A stretch of DNA of 30,746 nt. Source: Butyricicoccus_A sp964513445. GTDB taxonomy: Bacteria > Bacillota > Clostridia > Oscillospirales > Butyricicoccaceae. The notes under the pieces were generated by a model that was given only the letters and a program-made list of their open reading frames with translations, made no database searches and was not told the origin of the DNA. The stretch is from positions 1-30,746 of the forward strand of contig CAZEMM010000019.1 of the NCBI GenBank assembly GCA_964513445.1, written 5' to 3'. The stretch's first letter is position 1. Each line of letters begins with the position of its first letter. Position numbers and translations under genes: made by a program. Below, piece by piece: positions 7,916 to 16,040 of the stretch.

Positions 7916-10068
7916 GCCGTCTCGCCTCCTTCCAGCTCCTCTGCGCTCAGCTGGCTCTGCGCGATCTCACGATAGGTCGCGCAGCTGCGCATCAGCTGCG
8001 CATGCGTACCGATGCCGTCTATACGGCCCTCATTGAGCACGATGATCTGGTCGGCATGCAAAATCGTCGAAATGCGCTGCGCCACAATGATGACCGTCGC
8101 ATCACCGGCATTTTCCGCGAGCGCACGGCGCAGCGCCGCGTCCGTCTTATAGTCCAGCGCGGAAAACGAGTCGTCAAACAGCAGCACCTTCGGCCGCTTC
8201 GCGATGGCGCGCGCAATGGAAAGCCTCTGCCGTTGTCCGCCGGAGACGTTGCTGCCTCCCTGTGCGATCGCGCTGCCGTAGCCGTCCACCTTGTCGTCGA
8301 TAAATTCCGTCGCCTGCGCGATGCGCGCAGCGCGCTTCATCTCCTCGTCGGTGATGTGTTCTGCATCCGCAAACTTCAAATTGGATGCAATCGTACCGGA
8401 GAATAAAATGCCCTTCTGCGGCACATAGCCAAGCTGCCCGCGCAGCGTCTCAAAGGTCATATCGCGCACATCCACGCCGTCCAGCGTGACGCGTCCTTCG
8501 GTCACGTCATAAAAGCGCGGGATGAGGTTGATAAGCGTCGTCTTGCCGCAGCCGGTCGAGCCGATAATCGCCGTCGTCTTGCCCGGCTCCGCCGTAAACG
8601 AGATGTGCTCCAGCGCATCATGCTGCGCGCCCGGGAAGCGGAACGAAACGTCCTCAAAACAAACGCAGCCTTTCCAGCCATCCGACGGCCGCACGCTGTC
8701 CGTACCCTCCTGAATCGAGGTTTTGGTGTGCAGCACCTCATTGATGCGATCCGCGGCAACGCCCGCGCGCGGCAGCATAATGGACATCATCGTGAGCATC
8801 ATAAACGACATGACGATCATCATCGTATAGTTAATAAACGCCATCAGGTCACCGACCTGTAAATTGCCCGCGTCCACGCCGCCTGCACCGAACCAGACGA
8901 TCATAACGGAAATGCCGTTCATGACCAGCATCATGGTCGGCATCAAAAAGGTCATGACGCGGTTGGTAAACAGCTGTGTGCGCATGAGTGCCCGGTTCGC
9001 TTCATCAAACCGCTCCTCCTCATGCTTTTCACGGCTGAAGGCGCGCACAGGCATGATACCGTTCAGTATCTCACGGCTGACCAGATTGATGCGATCGATC
9101 AGGCTCTGCATGATTTTAAACTTCGGCATGGCAATCGAAATCAGCGTGATGATTACCGCCAGGATGACCGCGACCGCCACGACAATGATCCATTCCATGC
9201 CGGTCCTCGTGTTGAGCACCTTTAGAATGCCGCCCACCGCACAGATCGGCGCATACAGCACCATGCGGAACAGCAGCACCGTCGTCATCTGCACCTGCTG
9301 GATATCATTGGTGCAGCGAGTAATGAGCGAGGCTGTGGAAAACCGGTTGGTTTCCGCACTGGAAAAGTCCAGCACACGGCCAAACATGCGGTCACGCAGA
9401 TCGCGTCCCACGCGCGCCGCGACGCGGCTGGCGATCAGTCCGACGACAATCGCCGCCAATACGCTGATTCCCGCGAGGCCGAGCATCTTTCCGCCCGTCG
9501 TGAGCAGATAGCGGTTGCGCATCGCGCCGATATCGACGCCGAGCGCCTCATATTCGTCCTGTACATACAGCACAGCCATTTGCAGCAGCGTACTGTCCGA
9601 CATGCCGTCGGCAAAGCTGGCCGCCTGCTCCCGCAGCTGCGCAAGCTGCTGCTCGGAGAGCGCGCCGCTCTGTACGGCCTGACGCAGCTGCGCCAGATTC
9701 ATGCCGATGTCTGCCTCGTCCAGCTTGGAGACGATGACCATCGGCAGACACAGCGCGTCCGATACCGCCGCCACGTCCTCCTCCGACAGGTCGTCACGCA
9801 GCCGGTACACCTCGCCCTGCTGCTCATATGCGCTGTCTACCAGCTGCTTTTGCTCGTCAGTCAGAAACAGCGAAAGATCCTCCATCGACTGCGCGCGCAG
9901 CTGCTCGGCTGCCGCGCTGTCAATGCCATTCTGCTGAATGCCGACATCGACAATGTTGCTCGTATAGGTCGGCAGCGACAGGTCGCAAAACGCCTGCACG
10001 ATAAGCAGGACGATAATGACCAGCGCCGGCCTCCATGAATGCCTTACAAATCCAAAAAATGATCGCAA
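7912..10068 (-). CDS. ABC exporter half-transporter with degenerate ATP site and extracytoplasmic insert (heterodimer partner A)
   Basis: Type IV ABC exporter subunit of 718 residues. Membrane helix 1 (about 12-34) is followed by a hydrophilic, helix-rich insert of about 145 residues (about 45-190) before helix 2, predicted to lie outside the membrane. The ATPase domain (about 468-718) has Walker A GSTGCGKTT (503-511) and a standard signature NVSGGQ (607-612), but Walker B ends in Asp633 (LLFDDSF) instead of the catalytic Glu, and the H-loop has Gln664 (VAQRIST) instead of His. These changes mark the non-hydrolysing site of asymmetric heterodimers. The start codon is TTG at 10068, chosen because GGAGG lies 8 bases before it; this makes the gene overlap marR by 25 bases. 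Confidence 0.92.
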   Translation of the reverse strand: MRSFFGFVRHSWRPALVIIVLLIVQAFCDLSLPTYTSNIVDVGIQQNGIDSAAAEQLRAQSMEDLSLFLTDEQKQLVDSAYEQQGEVYRLRDDLSEEDVAAVSDALCLPMVIVSKLDEADIGMNLAQLRQAVQSGALSEQQLAQLREQAASFADGMSDSTLLQMAVLYVQDEYEALGVDIGAMRNRYLLTTGGKMLGLAGISVLAAIVVGLIASRVAARVGRDLRDRMFGRVLDFSSAETNRFSTASLITRCTNDIQQVQMTTVLLFRMVLYAPICAVGGILKVLNTRTGMEWIIVVAVAVILAVIITLISIAMPKFKIMQSLIDRINLVSREILNGIMPVRAFSREKHEEERFDEANRALMRTQLFTNRVMTFLMPTMMLVMNGISVMIVWFGAGGVDAGNLQVGDLMAFINYTMMIVMSFMMLTMMSIMLPRAGVAADRINEVLHTKTSIQEGTDSVRPSDGWKGCVCFEDVSFRFPGAQHDALEHISFTAEPGKTTAIIGSTGCGKTTLINLIPRFYDVTEGRVTLDGVDVRDMTFETLRGQLGYVPQKGILFSGTIASNLKFADAEHITDEEMKRAARIAQATEFIDDKVDGYGSAIAQGGSNVSGGQRQRLSIARAIAKRPKVLLFDDSFSALDYKTDAALRRALAENAGDATVIIVAQRISTILHADQIIVLNEGRIDGIGTHAQLMRSCATYREIAQSQLSAEELEGGETA

Positions 10069-10559
10069 TGCTGCTTCCTCCTCGTATCTGTCGTATACAT
10101 CCGCTCAGTCTCATCCTGCATAGCCTGTGCCAGCTCGTTCATACCGCGGATGATATCGCGCATGCGCTGCTCGCCCACGCGCTGTGCGACGCGGTCAAAA
10201 AAACGGTCGCAGTTCTCGCGCTGCCGCGCACCGAACATTTGCCCCTCCTCCGTCATCGACACAAACGTATTGCGCCGGTCGCGCGGGTCGACGGAACGCT
10301 CGATCAGGCCACGCTTCTCCAGCTGCTGGAGCGTTCTGGATGCCGCCGATTTGGTCATGCGCATCCGGCGCGCCAGATCATTGACATACGGGCCGGGAAC
10401 GTCCGGATGCGCACAATGAAACTGCTCTATCGTGCGCAAAAACATAAAATCCCGCTCGGTAAAGCCTTTCTCGACGTCTCTGCACGCATGCATCCGCCTG
10501 ATCTGCCCCAGCCGCCGCAGCGCATGCATATATTCCATCGGTATGCTTTGATCCTGCAT
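10044..10559 (-). CDS. MarR-family transcriptional regulator
   Basis: Dimeric winged-helix DNA-binding protein of 171 residues, usually a repressor released by small molecules. The HTH is visible as YVNDLARRMRMTKSAASRTL (58-77), followed by the wing with DPRDRRNTFVSMTEEG (91-106). N- and C-terminal helices (about 8-45 and 110-165) would form the dimer interface. The ATG at 10559 has GGGAG 9 bases upstream. It is first in the operon with the two ABC exporter genes and overlaps the first by 25 bases. A consensus-like promoter with tandem repeats lies just upstream, so autoregulation of the exporter operon is likely. The inducer is unknown; MarR-exporter pairs often give resistance to toxic compounds. 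Confidence 0.93.
   Translation of the reverse strand: MQDQSIPMEYMHALRRLGQIRRMHACRDVEKGFTERDFMFLRTIEQFHCAHPDVPGPYVNDLARRMRMTKSAASRTLQQLEKRGLIERSVDPRDRRNTFVSMTEEGQMFGARQRENCDRFFDRVAQRVGEQRMRDIIRGMNELAQAMQDETERMYTTDTRRKQHCDHFLDL
10066..10081 (-). promoter_or_regulatory. Ribosome binding site that fixes a TTG start
   Basis: GGAGG at 10077-10081 sits 8 bases before TTG (10066-10068), inside the end of the marR reading frame. No ATG or GTG is better placed, so the ABC subunit is read from TTG, which suggests coupling to marR translation. Confidence 0.75.
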
Positions 10560-10598
10560 TTTCTTACACTCCCTTCACGCGGATTTTTAAACACACAC

Positions 10599-10627
10599 AG
10601 TATAGCATCAATTGTTTCCATAGTCAA
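10599..10627 (-). promoter_or_regulatory. SigA-type promoter of the marR-ABC exporter operon
   Basis: On the minus strand, -35 TTGACT (10622-10627), a 17-base spacer and -10 TATACT (10599-10604). Transcription would start near 10592, about 33 bases before the marR ATG. Confidence 0.85.
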
Positions 10628-10633
10628 CTGTTT
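10608..10633. repeat. Tandem operator-like repeats over the marR promoter
   Basis: Plus strand TCAATTGTTT (10608-10617) is repeated as TCAACTGTTT (10624-10633), 9 of 10 bases identical, 16 bases apart. The core of the first copy, CAATTG, is a perfect palindrome and that of the second, CAACTG, is nearly one. The copies cover the spacer and the -35 box, where a repressor would block RNA polymerase. Assignment to the adjacent MarR protein is inference. Confidence 0.5.
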
Positions 10634-10659
10634 ACTTTGCAAACTTTTCGTGTACACAA

Positions 10660-10690
10660 AGGCCTGTCCTTCCGCGCGAAGGGCAGGCCT
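10660..10690 (-). terminator. Strong hairpin ending the dgt-dnaG-rpoD-dCMP deaminase run
   Basis: AGGCCTG (10660-10666) pairs with CAGGCCT (10684-10690) and CCTTC with GAAGG inside, a 13-bp stem with one wobble and a 5-base loop. On the minus strand it is followed by TTTGTGT, a weak T-tract, so it is a probable but not ideal rho-independent terminator, 22 bases after the deaminase stop. Confidence 0.65.
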
Positions 10691-10711
10691 GTATATCGTT
10701 GCGTAATTGTA

Positions 10712-11200
10712 TCAATATCCGGTTTTGCCATCCAGCAGCTCGTCATGCTTGACCCACTGCTCGACGTCAATGACATCATAGGTATCGTGATCGCGGCGGA
10801 TGACCACCTTGCTGATGCCCGCGTTGATAATCTGCCGCTTGCACATCGGGCAGGAATCCGCGTCCCGCATGATCTCGCCGCTCACGGCGTCGCGCCCGAC
10901 CAGATAGAGGGTCGCACCGATCATCTCCTCGCGCGAGGCGGCAATGATCGCGTTTGCCTCCGCATGGATGGCGCGGCACAGCTCATACTGTGTCCCGCGC
11001 GGGATGTTGCGCTGCTGCCGGATGCAGACATTCAGATCAATGCAGTTTGCCCTGCCGCGCGGCGCGCCGTTGTAGCCGGTGGAAATAATAACATCATTTT
11101 TGACGATGACCGCGCCGAACCAGCGGCGCAGGCAGGTGCTGCGCTCGAGCGCAACCTGTGCCATATCAAGATAATAATTCTGTTTGTCGCGCCGTACCAT
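10712..11200 (-). CDS. dCMP deaminase family protein (ComEB-like)
   Basis: Zinc-dependent cytidine/deoxycytidylate deaminase family; the likely reaction is dCMP to dUMP, feeding dTMP synthesis. The protein is 162 residues. The zinc and catalytic motif HAE is at 79-81 (in CRAIHAEANAI) and the second zinc motif is CPMC at 117-120. GYNGAPRG (42-49) and the cysteine/histidine-containing stretch around 53-75 fit the dCMP deaminase subfamily, as in B. subtilis ComEB, rather than cytidine deaminase or guanine deaminase. The ATG at 11200 has AGGAGG upstream and is 25 bases after rpoD, so it is probably the last gene of that operon. The ComEB name comes from its locus in B. subtilis; a competence role is not implied. 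Confidence 0.92.
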   Translation of the reverse strand: MVRRDKQNYYLDMAQVALERSTCLRRWFGAVIVKNDVIISTGYNGAPRGRANCIDLNVCIRQQRNIPRGTQYELCRAIHAEANAIIAASREEMIGATLYLVGRDAVSGEIMRDADSCPMCKRQIINAGISKVVIRRDHDTYDVIDVEQWVKHDELLDGKTGY

Positions 11201-11225
11201 ACGTATTTCCTCCTATGTGCCCGTA

Positions 11226-12437
11226 TCAGTTCAAAAAGTCCTTGAGCTTCTTTGAGCGGCTCGGATGGCGCAGCTTGCGAAGCGCCTTTGCCTCGATCTG
11301 GCGGATGCGCTCGCGGGTAACGTTAAACACCTTGCCGACCTCCTCCAGCGTGCGTGTTCTGCCGTCCTCAATGCCGAAGCGCAGGCGCAGAACCATCTCC
11401 TCGCGCGGCGTAAGCGTCTTGAGCACCTCGACCAGCTGTTCCTTCAGCAGCGTAAACGAAGCAGCCTCCGCCGGCTCCAGCGCGTCGTCGTCCGGGATGA
11501 AATCGCCCAGATGACTGTCCTCTTCTTCGCCGATCGGTGTCTCCAGTGAAACCGGCTCCTGCGCGATCTTCAAAATCTCACGCACGCGTTCAACCGGCAT
11601 ACCCATCTCCTCCGCGATCTCCTCCGGCTGCGGGTCATGTCCCAGCTCCTGCAGCAGCTGACGGGACACACGGATGACCTTATTGATCGTCTCAACCATG
11701 TGCACCGGAATGCGGATGGTGCGCGCCTGATCGGCAATCGCACGCGTAATCGCCTGACGGATCCACCAGGTTGCATAGGTGGAGAACTTAAAGCCCTTGG
11801 TACAATCGAACTTCTCAACCGCCTTAATCAGGCCGAGATTGCCCTCCTGAATCAGATCCAGGAACAGCATACCGCGTCCGACATACCGCTTAGCAATCGA
11901 GACGACCAGACGCAGATTGGATTCCGCCAGACGCTTTTTGGCGTTCTCACCTGTACGGATAGTCTTCATCAGCGCATCCAGTTCTTCCTCCGGAAGCTGC
12001 GTGCCGTTCTCGCGGCTCTCATCCAGCTTGGCCTGCGCCTGCGTGCCCGCCTGCATCTTTTCCGCAAGCTCAACCTCCTCCTCGGAGGTCAGCAGATCGA
12101 CCTTGCCGATCTCCTTGAGATACATGCGTACCGGGTCGTCAATCGCGTAGCTCTCCGCCAGCGTCTCCGGATTTTCCAGCTCCTCCTTCGGAACCTCCTC
12201 TACCGCGTCCTCAGAAAAGCTCTCACTCTCCAGCGGCACGACAAGCGCCTCCGCGCCCTTGATCTCAACGCCTGCTTTATCCAAATCCTCGTACAGCTTA
12301 TCCAGCTCGTCCGACTCCATATTGATGGAATCGAGCGCATCAGACATTTCCTTCAGCGTGAGCTTGCCTTTCTTTTTGCCCAACGCCAGCAGTTCCTTGA
12401 TGACGGTCTGCTTCTTGTTTTCCATGTCCTGTGTCAT
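11226..12437 (-). CDS. rpoD: Primary RNA polymerase sigma factor (SigA/RpoD)
   Basis: Housekeeping sigma-70 factor, 403 residues. Region 1.1 is reduced (about 1-60) and followed by an acidic stretch (60-97). Region 1.2 is DPVRMYLKEIG (101-111); region 2 includes NLRLVVSIAKRYVGRG (174-189), DLIQEGNLGLIKAVEKFD (194-211) and the -10 recognition helix TYATWWIRQAITRAI (220-234). Region 3 spans about 245-320, and region 4.2 ends with VTRERIRQIEAKALRKLRHP (373-392), which reads the -35 box. About 30 extra residues lie between regions 1.2 and 2.1 (about 130-162) compared with B. subtilis SigA. The ATG at 12437 has GGAGG 8 bases upstream. It follows dnaG by 85 bases in the usual dnaG-rpoD order. Confidence 0.97.
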   Translation of the reverse strand: MTQDMENKKQTVIKELLALGKKKGKLTLKEMSDALDSINMESDELDKLYEDLDKAGVEIKGAEALVVPLESESFSEDAVEEVPKEELENPETLAESYAIDDPVRMYLKEIGKVDLLTSEEEVELAEKMQAGTQAQAKLDESRENGTQLPEEELDALMKTIRTGENAKKRLAESNLRLVVSIAKRYVGRGMLFLDLIQEGNLGLIKAVEKFDCTKGFKFSTYATWWIRQAITRAIADQARTIRIPVHMVETINKVIRVSRQLLQELGHDPQPEEIAEEMGMPVERVREILKIAQEPVSLETPIGEEEDSHLGDFIPDDDALEPAEAASFTLLKEQLVEVLKTLTPREEMVLRLRFGIEDGRTRTLEEVGKVFNVTRERIRQIEAKALRKLRHPSRSKKLKDFLN

Positions 12438-12522
12438 TCTTTAAGCCTCCAAAAAATGTGTAATGCCGTGCAAGGCGACATGCGCCCGCCGGATCGTGCC
12501 TCATAGGCGAATCGCCGTCCTG

Positions 12523-14292
12523 TCAGTCCTCGCTGGCTGCGCCACCGCTCTGCCGGCGCAGCTTTGCCTTGCGCAGCAGCGGGTCATTCGTCTCCGAGCC
12601 GTCGGGTATGTCACGCAGCAGCTTTTGCTCTGCGATGATTTTGATATAATCGTCCATTGCCTTTTCGCGCGCATCGGCGGGAATGGTCGTCTCCAGCGCG
12701 CCGACCAGCAGCTCGGTCTGCTCCGGCGGCAGAATCGCCTCCATTGCCGTCACCGTTAACGGCCGTCCCGCGTCGTACAAACGCAGCGCCTGCGCATACA
12801 TATTGCCCAATACCGGCGCAGAAAAATCATCCGGCTGTATCTTTTCGCGCATGCGCGCCGCCAGCGACGCATCGGTGAACAGCAGCGCAAGCAGCCCTTC
12901 CTCCGCACGGGCGGAGCGCACATTGTCATAATGCATGCTGCGCGCCTTTGGCTGCGCGGCCTGCGCCGGCGCGCGTACCTGACGGTGATAGCGCTGCCCC
13001 GCCTGCCGCTTGCGCCGCTCCTGCGCGCGCCGCACCTCCTGTGCGAACGCGCTCTGCGTCACGCCCGCGAGCTTTGCCGTTGAGGCGGTGTACACATCGC
13101 GCTCCACCGGATTGTCCAGCGCCGCAATGACGCCCGCTGCCTCCTGTAAAAACAAAATGCGCTGGTCATCCTCCGTCAGGTCATATTTGTCCTGCACGCG
13201 CTCGATGCGGTAACGGATGTCGTTGTCCGACCGCTCGACCAGCTTGCGGAATGCCTCCGCACCCTTGCTCTTGATGAACTCATCCGGATCCTTGGCGCCG
13301 GGAATACGCAAAATGCGCACGCGCAGTCCGGCTTTTTTTAATATGTCAATCGCGCGCTGCGACGCCGCCTGTCCGGCGGTATCCGCGTCATAGCACACGA
13401 CAACCGTCTTGGTATACCGCGCGAGCAGTCTTGCCTGCTCGTCGGTCAGCGACGTGCCGAGCGAGGCGACCGCGCTGTCAAAGCCTGCTTGATGCAGGGC
13501 AATGACATCCATATAGCCCTCCGCGAGCAGAAAATAGTCGCTCTTTGTCTTTTTCGCGATGTTCATGGCAAACAGATTGCGCCGCTTGTTGAATACCATC
13601 GTCTCATTGCTGTTGAGATATTTCGGCTTGCTGTCGTCCATGACGCGCCCGCCAAAGGCGATGACGTCGCCGCGGATATCAATGATGGGAAACATCACGC
13701 GGCCGCGAAAGCGGTCGTAATACCGCCCGTTGTCGCTGCGCGAGAGCAGGCCGGCGTCAAACAGCTCCTCCTTGGAAAAGCCCTTTTCGGTCAGCGCGCG
13801 CAGCAGCGCGTCAAACGAATCCGGCGCGTAGCCCAGGCCGAATTGATTGAGCGTTTTTTTGCGCAGCGCACGATGCTGAAAATACGCGCGCGCCTGCGCG
13901 CCCTGCGGGCCGTACAGCTGGCTGTAAAAAAAACGCGCCGCCTCCTTTAAGGCTGCGAGAATGCGCGCGCGCCGGTTACGCTGCTGCGGGTTACTCTGCG
14001 TCTCCGGCACGGTCATATTGTACTGCTGCGCGAGAAAACGCACCGCGTCCGGAAAATCCAGCCCCTCAATATTCATAATAAAGCGAATCGGCCCGCCGCC
14101 CGCGCCGCAGCCAAAGCAGTGAAAAATCTGCTTGTCCGGCGCAACGGAAAACGACGGCGTCTTTTCGTTGTGAAACGGGCAAAGACCAAAATAATTGCTT
14201 CCGCTTTTCTTGAGCGACACGTAGCGCGAGACGATATCAACAATATCACATCGCGCATTCAGCTCGTCGAGAAAGCGTTCCTCAATCGCCAT
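12523..14292 (-). CDS. dnaG: DNA primase
   Basis: Makes RNA primers for Okazaki fragments and replication start, working with the replicative helicase. The 589-residue protein, normal for the family, has the CHC2 zinc-binding domain with Cys38, His41, Cys59 and Cys62 (CPFH and CFGC), the RNA polymerase core with a Toprim fold carrying AEGYMDVIAL (257-266) and metal-binding DAD (302-304), and a C-terminal helicase-binding region (about 450-589) preceded by a basic, Gln/Arg-rich linker. The ATG at 14292 has GGAGGTGG upstream. It lies 13 bases after dgt and before rpoD, the arrangement found in many Clostridia, so transcription is probably shared. Confidence 0.97.
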   Translation of the reverse strand: MAIEERFLDELNARCDIVDIVSRYVSLKKSGSNYFGLCPFHNEKTPSFSVAPDKQIFHCFGCGAGGGPIRFIMNIEGLDFPDAVRFLAQQYNMTVPETQSNPQQRNRRARILAALKEAARFFYSQLYGPQGAQARAYFQHRALRKKTLNQFGLGYAPDSFDALLRALTEKGFSKEELFDAGLLSRSDNGRYYDRFRGRVMFPIIDIRGDVIAFGGRVMDDSKPKYLNSNETMVFNKRRNLFAMNIAKKTKSDYFLLAEGYMDVIALHQAGFDSAVASLGTSLTDEQARLLARYTKTVVVCYDADTAGQAASQRAIDILKKAGLRVRILRIPGAKDPDEFIKSKGAEAFRKLVERSDNDIRYRIERVQDKYDLTEDDQRILFLQEAAGVIAALDNPVERDVYTASTAKLAGVTQSAFAQEVRRAQERRKRQAGQRYHRQVRAPAQAAQPKARSMHYDNVRSARAEEGLLALLFTDASLAARMREKIQPDDFSAPVLGNMYAQALRLYDAGRPLTVTAMEAILPPEQTELLVGALETTIPADAREKAMDDYIKIIAEQKLLRDIPDGSETNDPLLRKAKLRRQSGGAASED

Positions 14293-14305
14293 ATGCCCAC
14301 CTCCG

Positions 14306-15307
14306 TTATTTGATATTCCAGCTGCGCGGAATAAACAGCTCGGTATATTGCGCGACCGCGAACCGGTCGGTCATACCTGCAATGTAATCGCACACCGCGC
14401 GGCTCTCGCCGTCCTGTGCGATATGCTTTTTATAAAACTCCGGCAGCGCGTCGGTGTGCGCGGAAAAATAATCATACAGCGCGCGCAGCACGCCGTCCAC
14501 CTTTTTCTCCTCATTGCGCGCACGCCCCTGATATACCGCGCGGAACAAATACGCGCGCAGCTGCATCATTGCGTCGTGCACAGGCTGCGACATGCCGATC
14601 TCATGCGTGCGCTCACCGAACGCCACCATATCGCTTACCATCGTGTCGATGCGGTCGCCATGCGTCTGACCGAGCAGGCGCACCGCCTGCTGCGGCAAAT
14701 CCTCCGCGACGATGAGTCCTGCCCGCATCGCGTCGTCGATGTCATGATTGATATAGGCAATGCGATCAGCATAGTGAACAATGCGTCCCTCCGGCGTGCT
14801 GGCATGGCGCGGACCGGTGTGACACACGATACCGTCACGCACCTCGGCGGTGAGGTTCAGGCCTTCACCCTCACGCTCCAGACAGTCCACCACGCGCAGG
14901 CTCTGCTCGTTGTGGCGAAAGCCGCCCTGCCGCTCGCACAGCAGATGCAGCGTGCGCTCGCCGACATGCCCAAACGGCGTGTGCCCCAGATCATGTCCCA
15001 GCGCAATCGCTTCGGTCAAATCCTCGTTGAGCCGCAGGCTGCGCGCAATCGTCCGCGCGATCTGCGCCACCTCCAGCGTATGCGTCAGCCGGTCGCGGTA
15101 ATGATCGCCCTCCGGCGAGATAAAAACCTGTGTCTTGTGGCTCAGCCTGCGAAACGCCTTGCAGTGGACAATGCGGTCGCGGTCGCGCTGAAAGCACGTG
15201 CGGTGCGGACATGGCGTCACCGCGCGCTGTCTGCCCGCGCTCTCATCCGCAAATGTCGCCCACGCGGCAAGCGTCTGATGTTCTAATGCTTCCTGATCTT
15301 TCCGCAT
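14306..15307 (-). CDS. dgt: dNTP triphosphohydrolase (dGTPase family, HD domain)
   Basis: Predicted to hydrolyse dNTPs to deoxynucleoside plus triphosphate, controlling dNTP pools. The 333-residue protein belongs to the short dGTPase-like (type 2) group. HD-domain metal ligands are visible: His76 in RLTHTLEVAQ, His105-Asp106 in GHDLGHTPFGH and Asp181 in YADRIAYINHDIDDA. CKAFRRLSHKTQVF (49-62) and SPEGDHYRDR (64-73) are family hallmarks. The ATG at 15307 is chosen over a GTG one codon earlier because GGAGG then sits 7 bases away. It is upstream of dnaG by 13 bases. I see no convincing promoter or terminator in the 100-base, AT-rich gap before it (15308-15407). Confidence 0.93.
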   Translation of the reverse strand: MRKDQEALEHQTLAAWATFADESAGRQRAVTPCPHRTCFQRDRDRIVHCKAFRRLSHKTQVFISPEGDHYRDRLTHTLEVAQIARTIARSLRLNEDLTEAIALGHDLGHTPFGHVGERTLHLLCERQGGFRHNEQSLRVVDCLEREGEGLNLTAEVRDGIVCHTGPRHASTPEGRIVHYADRIAYINHDIDDAMRAGLIVAEDLPQQAVRLLGQTHGDRIDTMVSDMVAFGERTHEIGMSQPVHDAMMQLRAYLFRAVYQGRARNEEKKVDGVLRALYDYFSAHTDALPEFYKKHIAQDGESRAVCDYIAGMTDRFAVAQYTELFIPRSWNIK

Positions 15308-15407
15308 CACAACGCCTCCCTTTGCGGCAAAAAGCCCTACATTTAATTAATACCGGATAAAACCCGAAACTCCTCTTTTTTTGCAGATTTTTTGATGTAT
15401 GAATGGT

Positions 15408-16040
15408 TTAGAGGATACGCCGTCCCATAAAGCGCGTCTCCATGTACATGATTTCCGCTGCCGCGCTCGTCGCGTCGTTGAGTGCGGCGGTCAGCGCGGC
15501 CTCGCCGCCCTCCGGCAGCGTGACGGTCAGCGTGACGTCCGCCGCGTAATCCGTTTCCTCAACCGTGCACTGATGCGCCGGCAAGATGTTCTGCACCACG
15601 CCGAGCAGCGCATACGGACAGGTGATAAGTAGCACGGCATAGCGATCCATCTCCAAAATGCCCGCCTGCTCCAGCGCAAGCTGTGCGCTTTTGGTATAAG
15701 CGCGCACCAGACCGCCCGTGCCGAGCAGCACGCCGCCGAAATAGCGCGTGACCACACAGCACACGTTGGTCATCCCCTCGCGGCGCAGCACATCCAGAAT
15801 CGGCATGCCCGCCGTGCCCTGCGGCTCGCCGTCATCCGAATAGCGCATATAATTGCCCTCGCGGATGAGATAGGCGTAGCAGTGGTGGCGCGCGTCGCGG
15901 TAGCGCGCCCTGACCGCATTTAGCTTCTCAATCGCCGCCTCCGGTGTGTCCACCGGAAAAATTTCACCGATAAATTTTGATCTGCGGTCCTCATATCGAC
16001 CCTCTCCGTACCCTGCCGGCGTCAGATAGCGCTCACTCAT
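15408..16040 (-). CDS. YigZ/IMPACT family protein (UPF0029)
   Basis: Homologue of E. coli YigZ and the N-terminal part of eukaryotic IMPACT; the bacterial role is not settled, though translation-related functions have been proposed. The 210-residue protein has the family signatures RRSKFIGEIFPV (19-30), YSDDGEPQGTAGMPIL (about 66-81) and VVTRYFGGVLLGTGGLVRAY (about 94-113), then a smaller ferredoxin-like C-terminal domain (about 135-205). The ATG at 16040 overlaps the end of hflX by 8 bases and has GAGG 6 bases upstream; longer in-frame readings lie inside hflX. Co-translation with hflX is likely. E. coli yigZ is not next to hflX, so the pairing is a local feature. Confidence 0.9.
   Translation of the reverse strand: MSERYLTPAGYGEGRYEDRRSKFIGEIFPVDTPEAAIEKLNAVRARYRDARHHCYAYLIREGNYMRYSDDGEPQGTAGMPILDVLRREGMTNVCCVVTRYFGGVLLGTGGLVRAYTKSAQLALEQAGILEMDRYAVLLITCPYALLGVVQNILPAHQCTVEETDYAADVTLTVTLPEGGEAALTAALNDATSAAAEIMYMETRFMGRRIL

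Noticed and set aside
15308..15407. Promoter or terminator in the AT-rich gap before dgt, including a TTAATTAA palindrome
   Set aside because: No -35/-10 pair with reasonable spacing and no hairpin with a T-run could be found. A sigma-H-like reading was considered but the -10 did not match.
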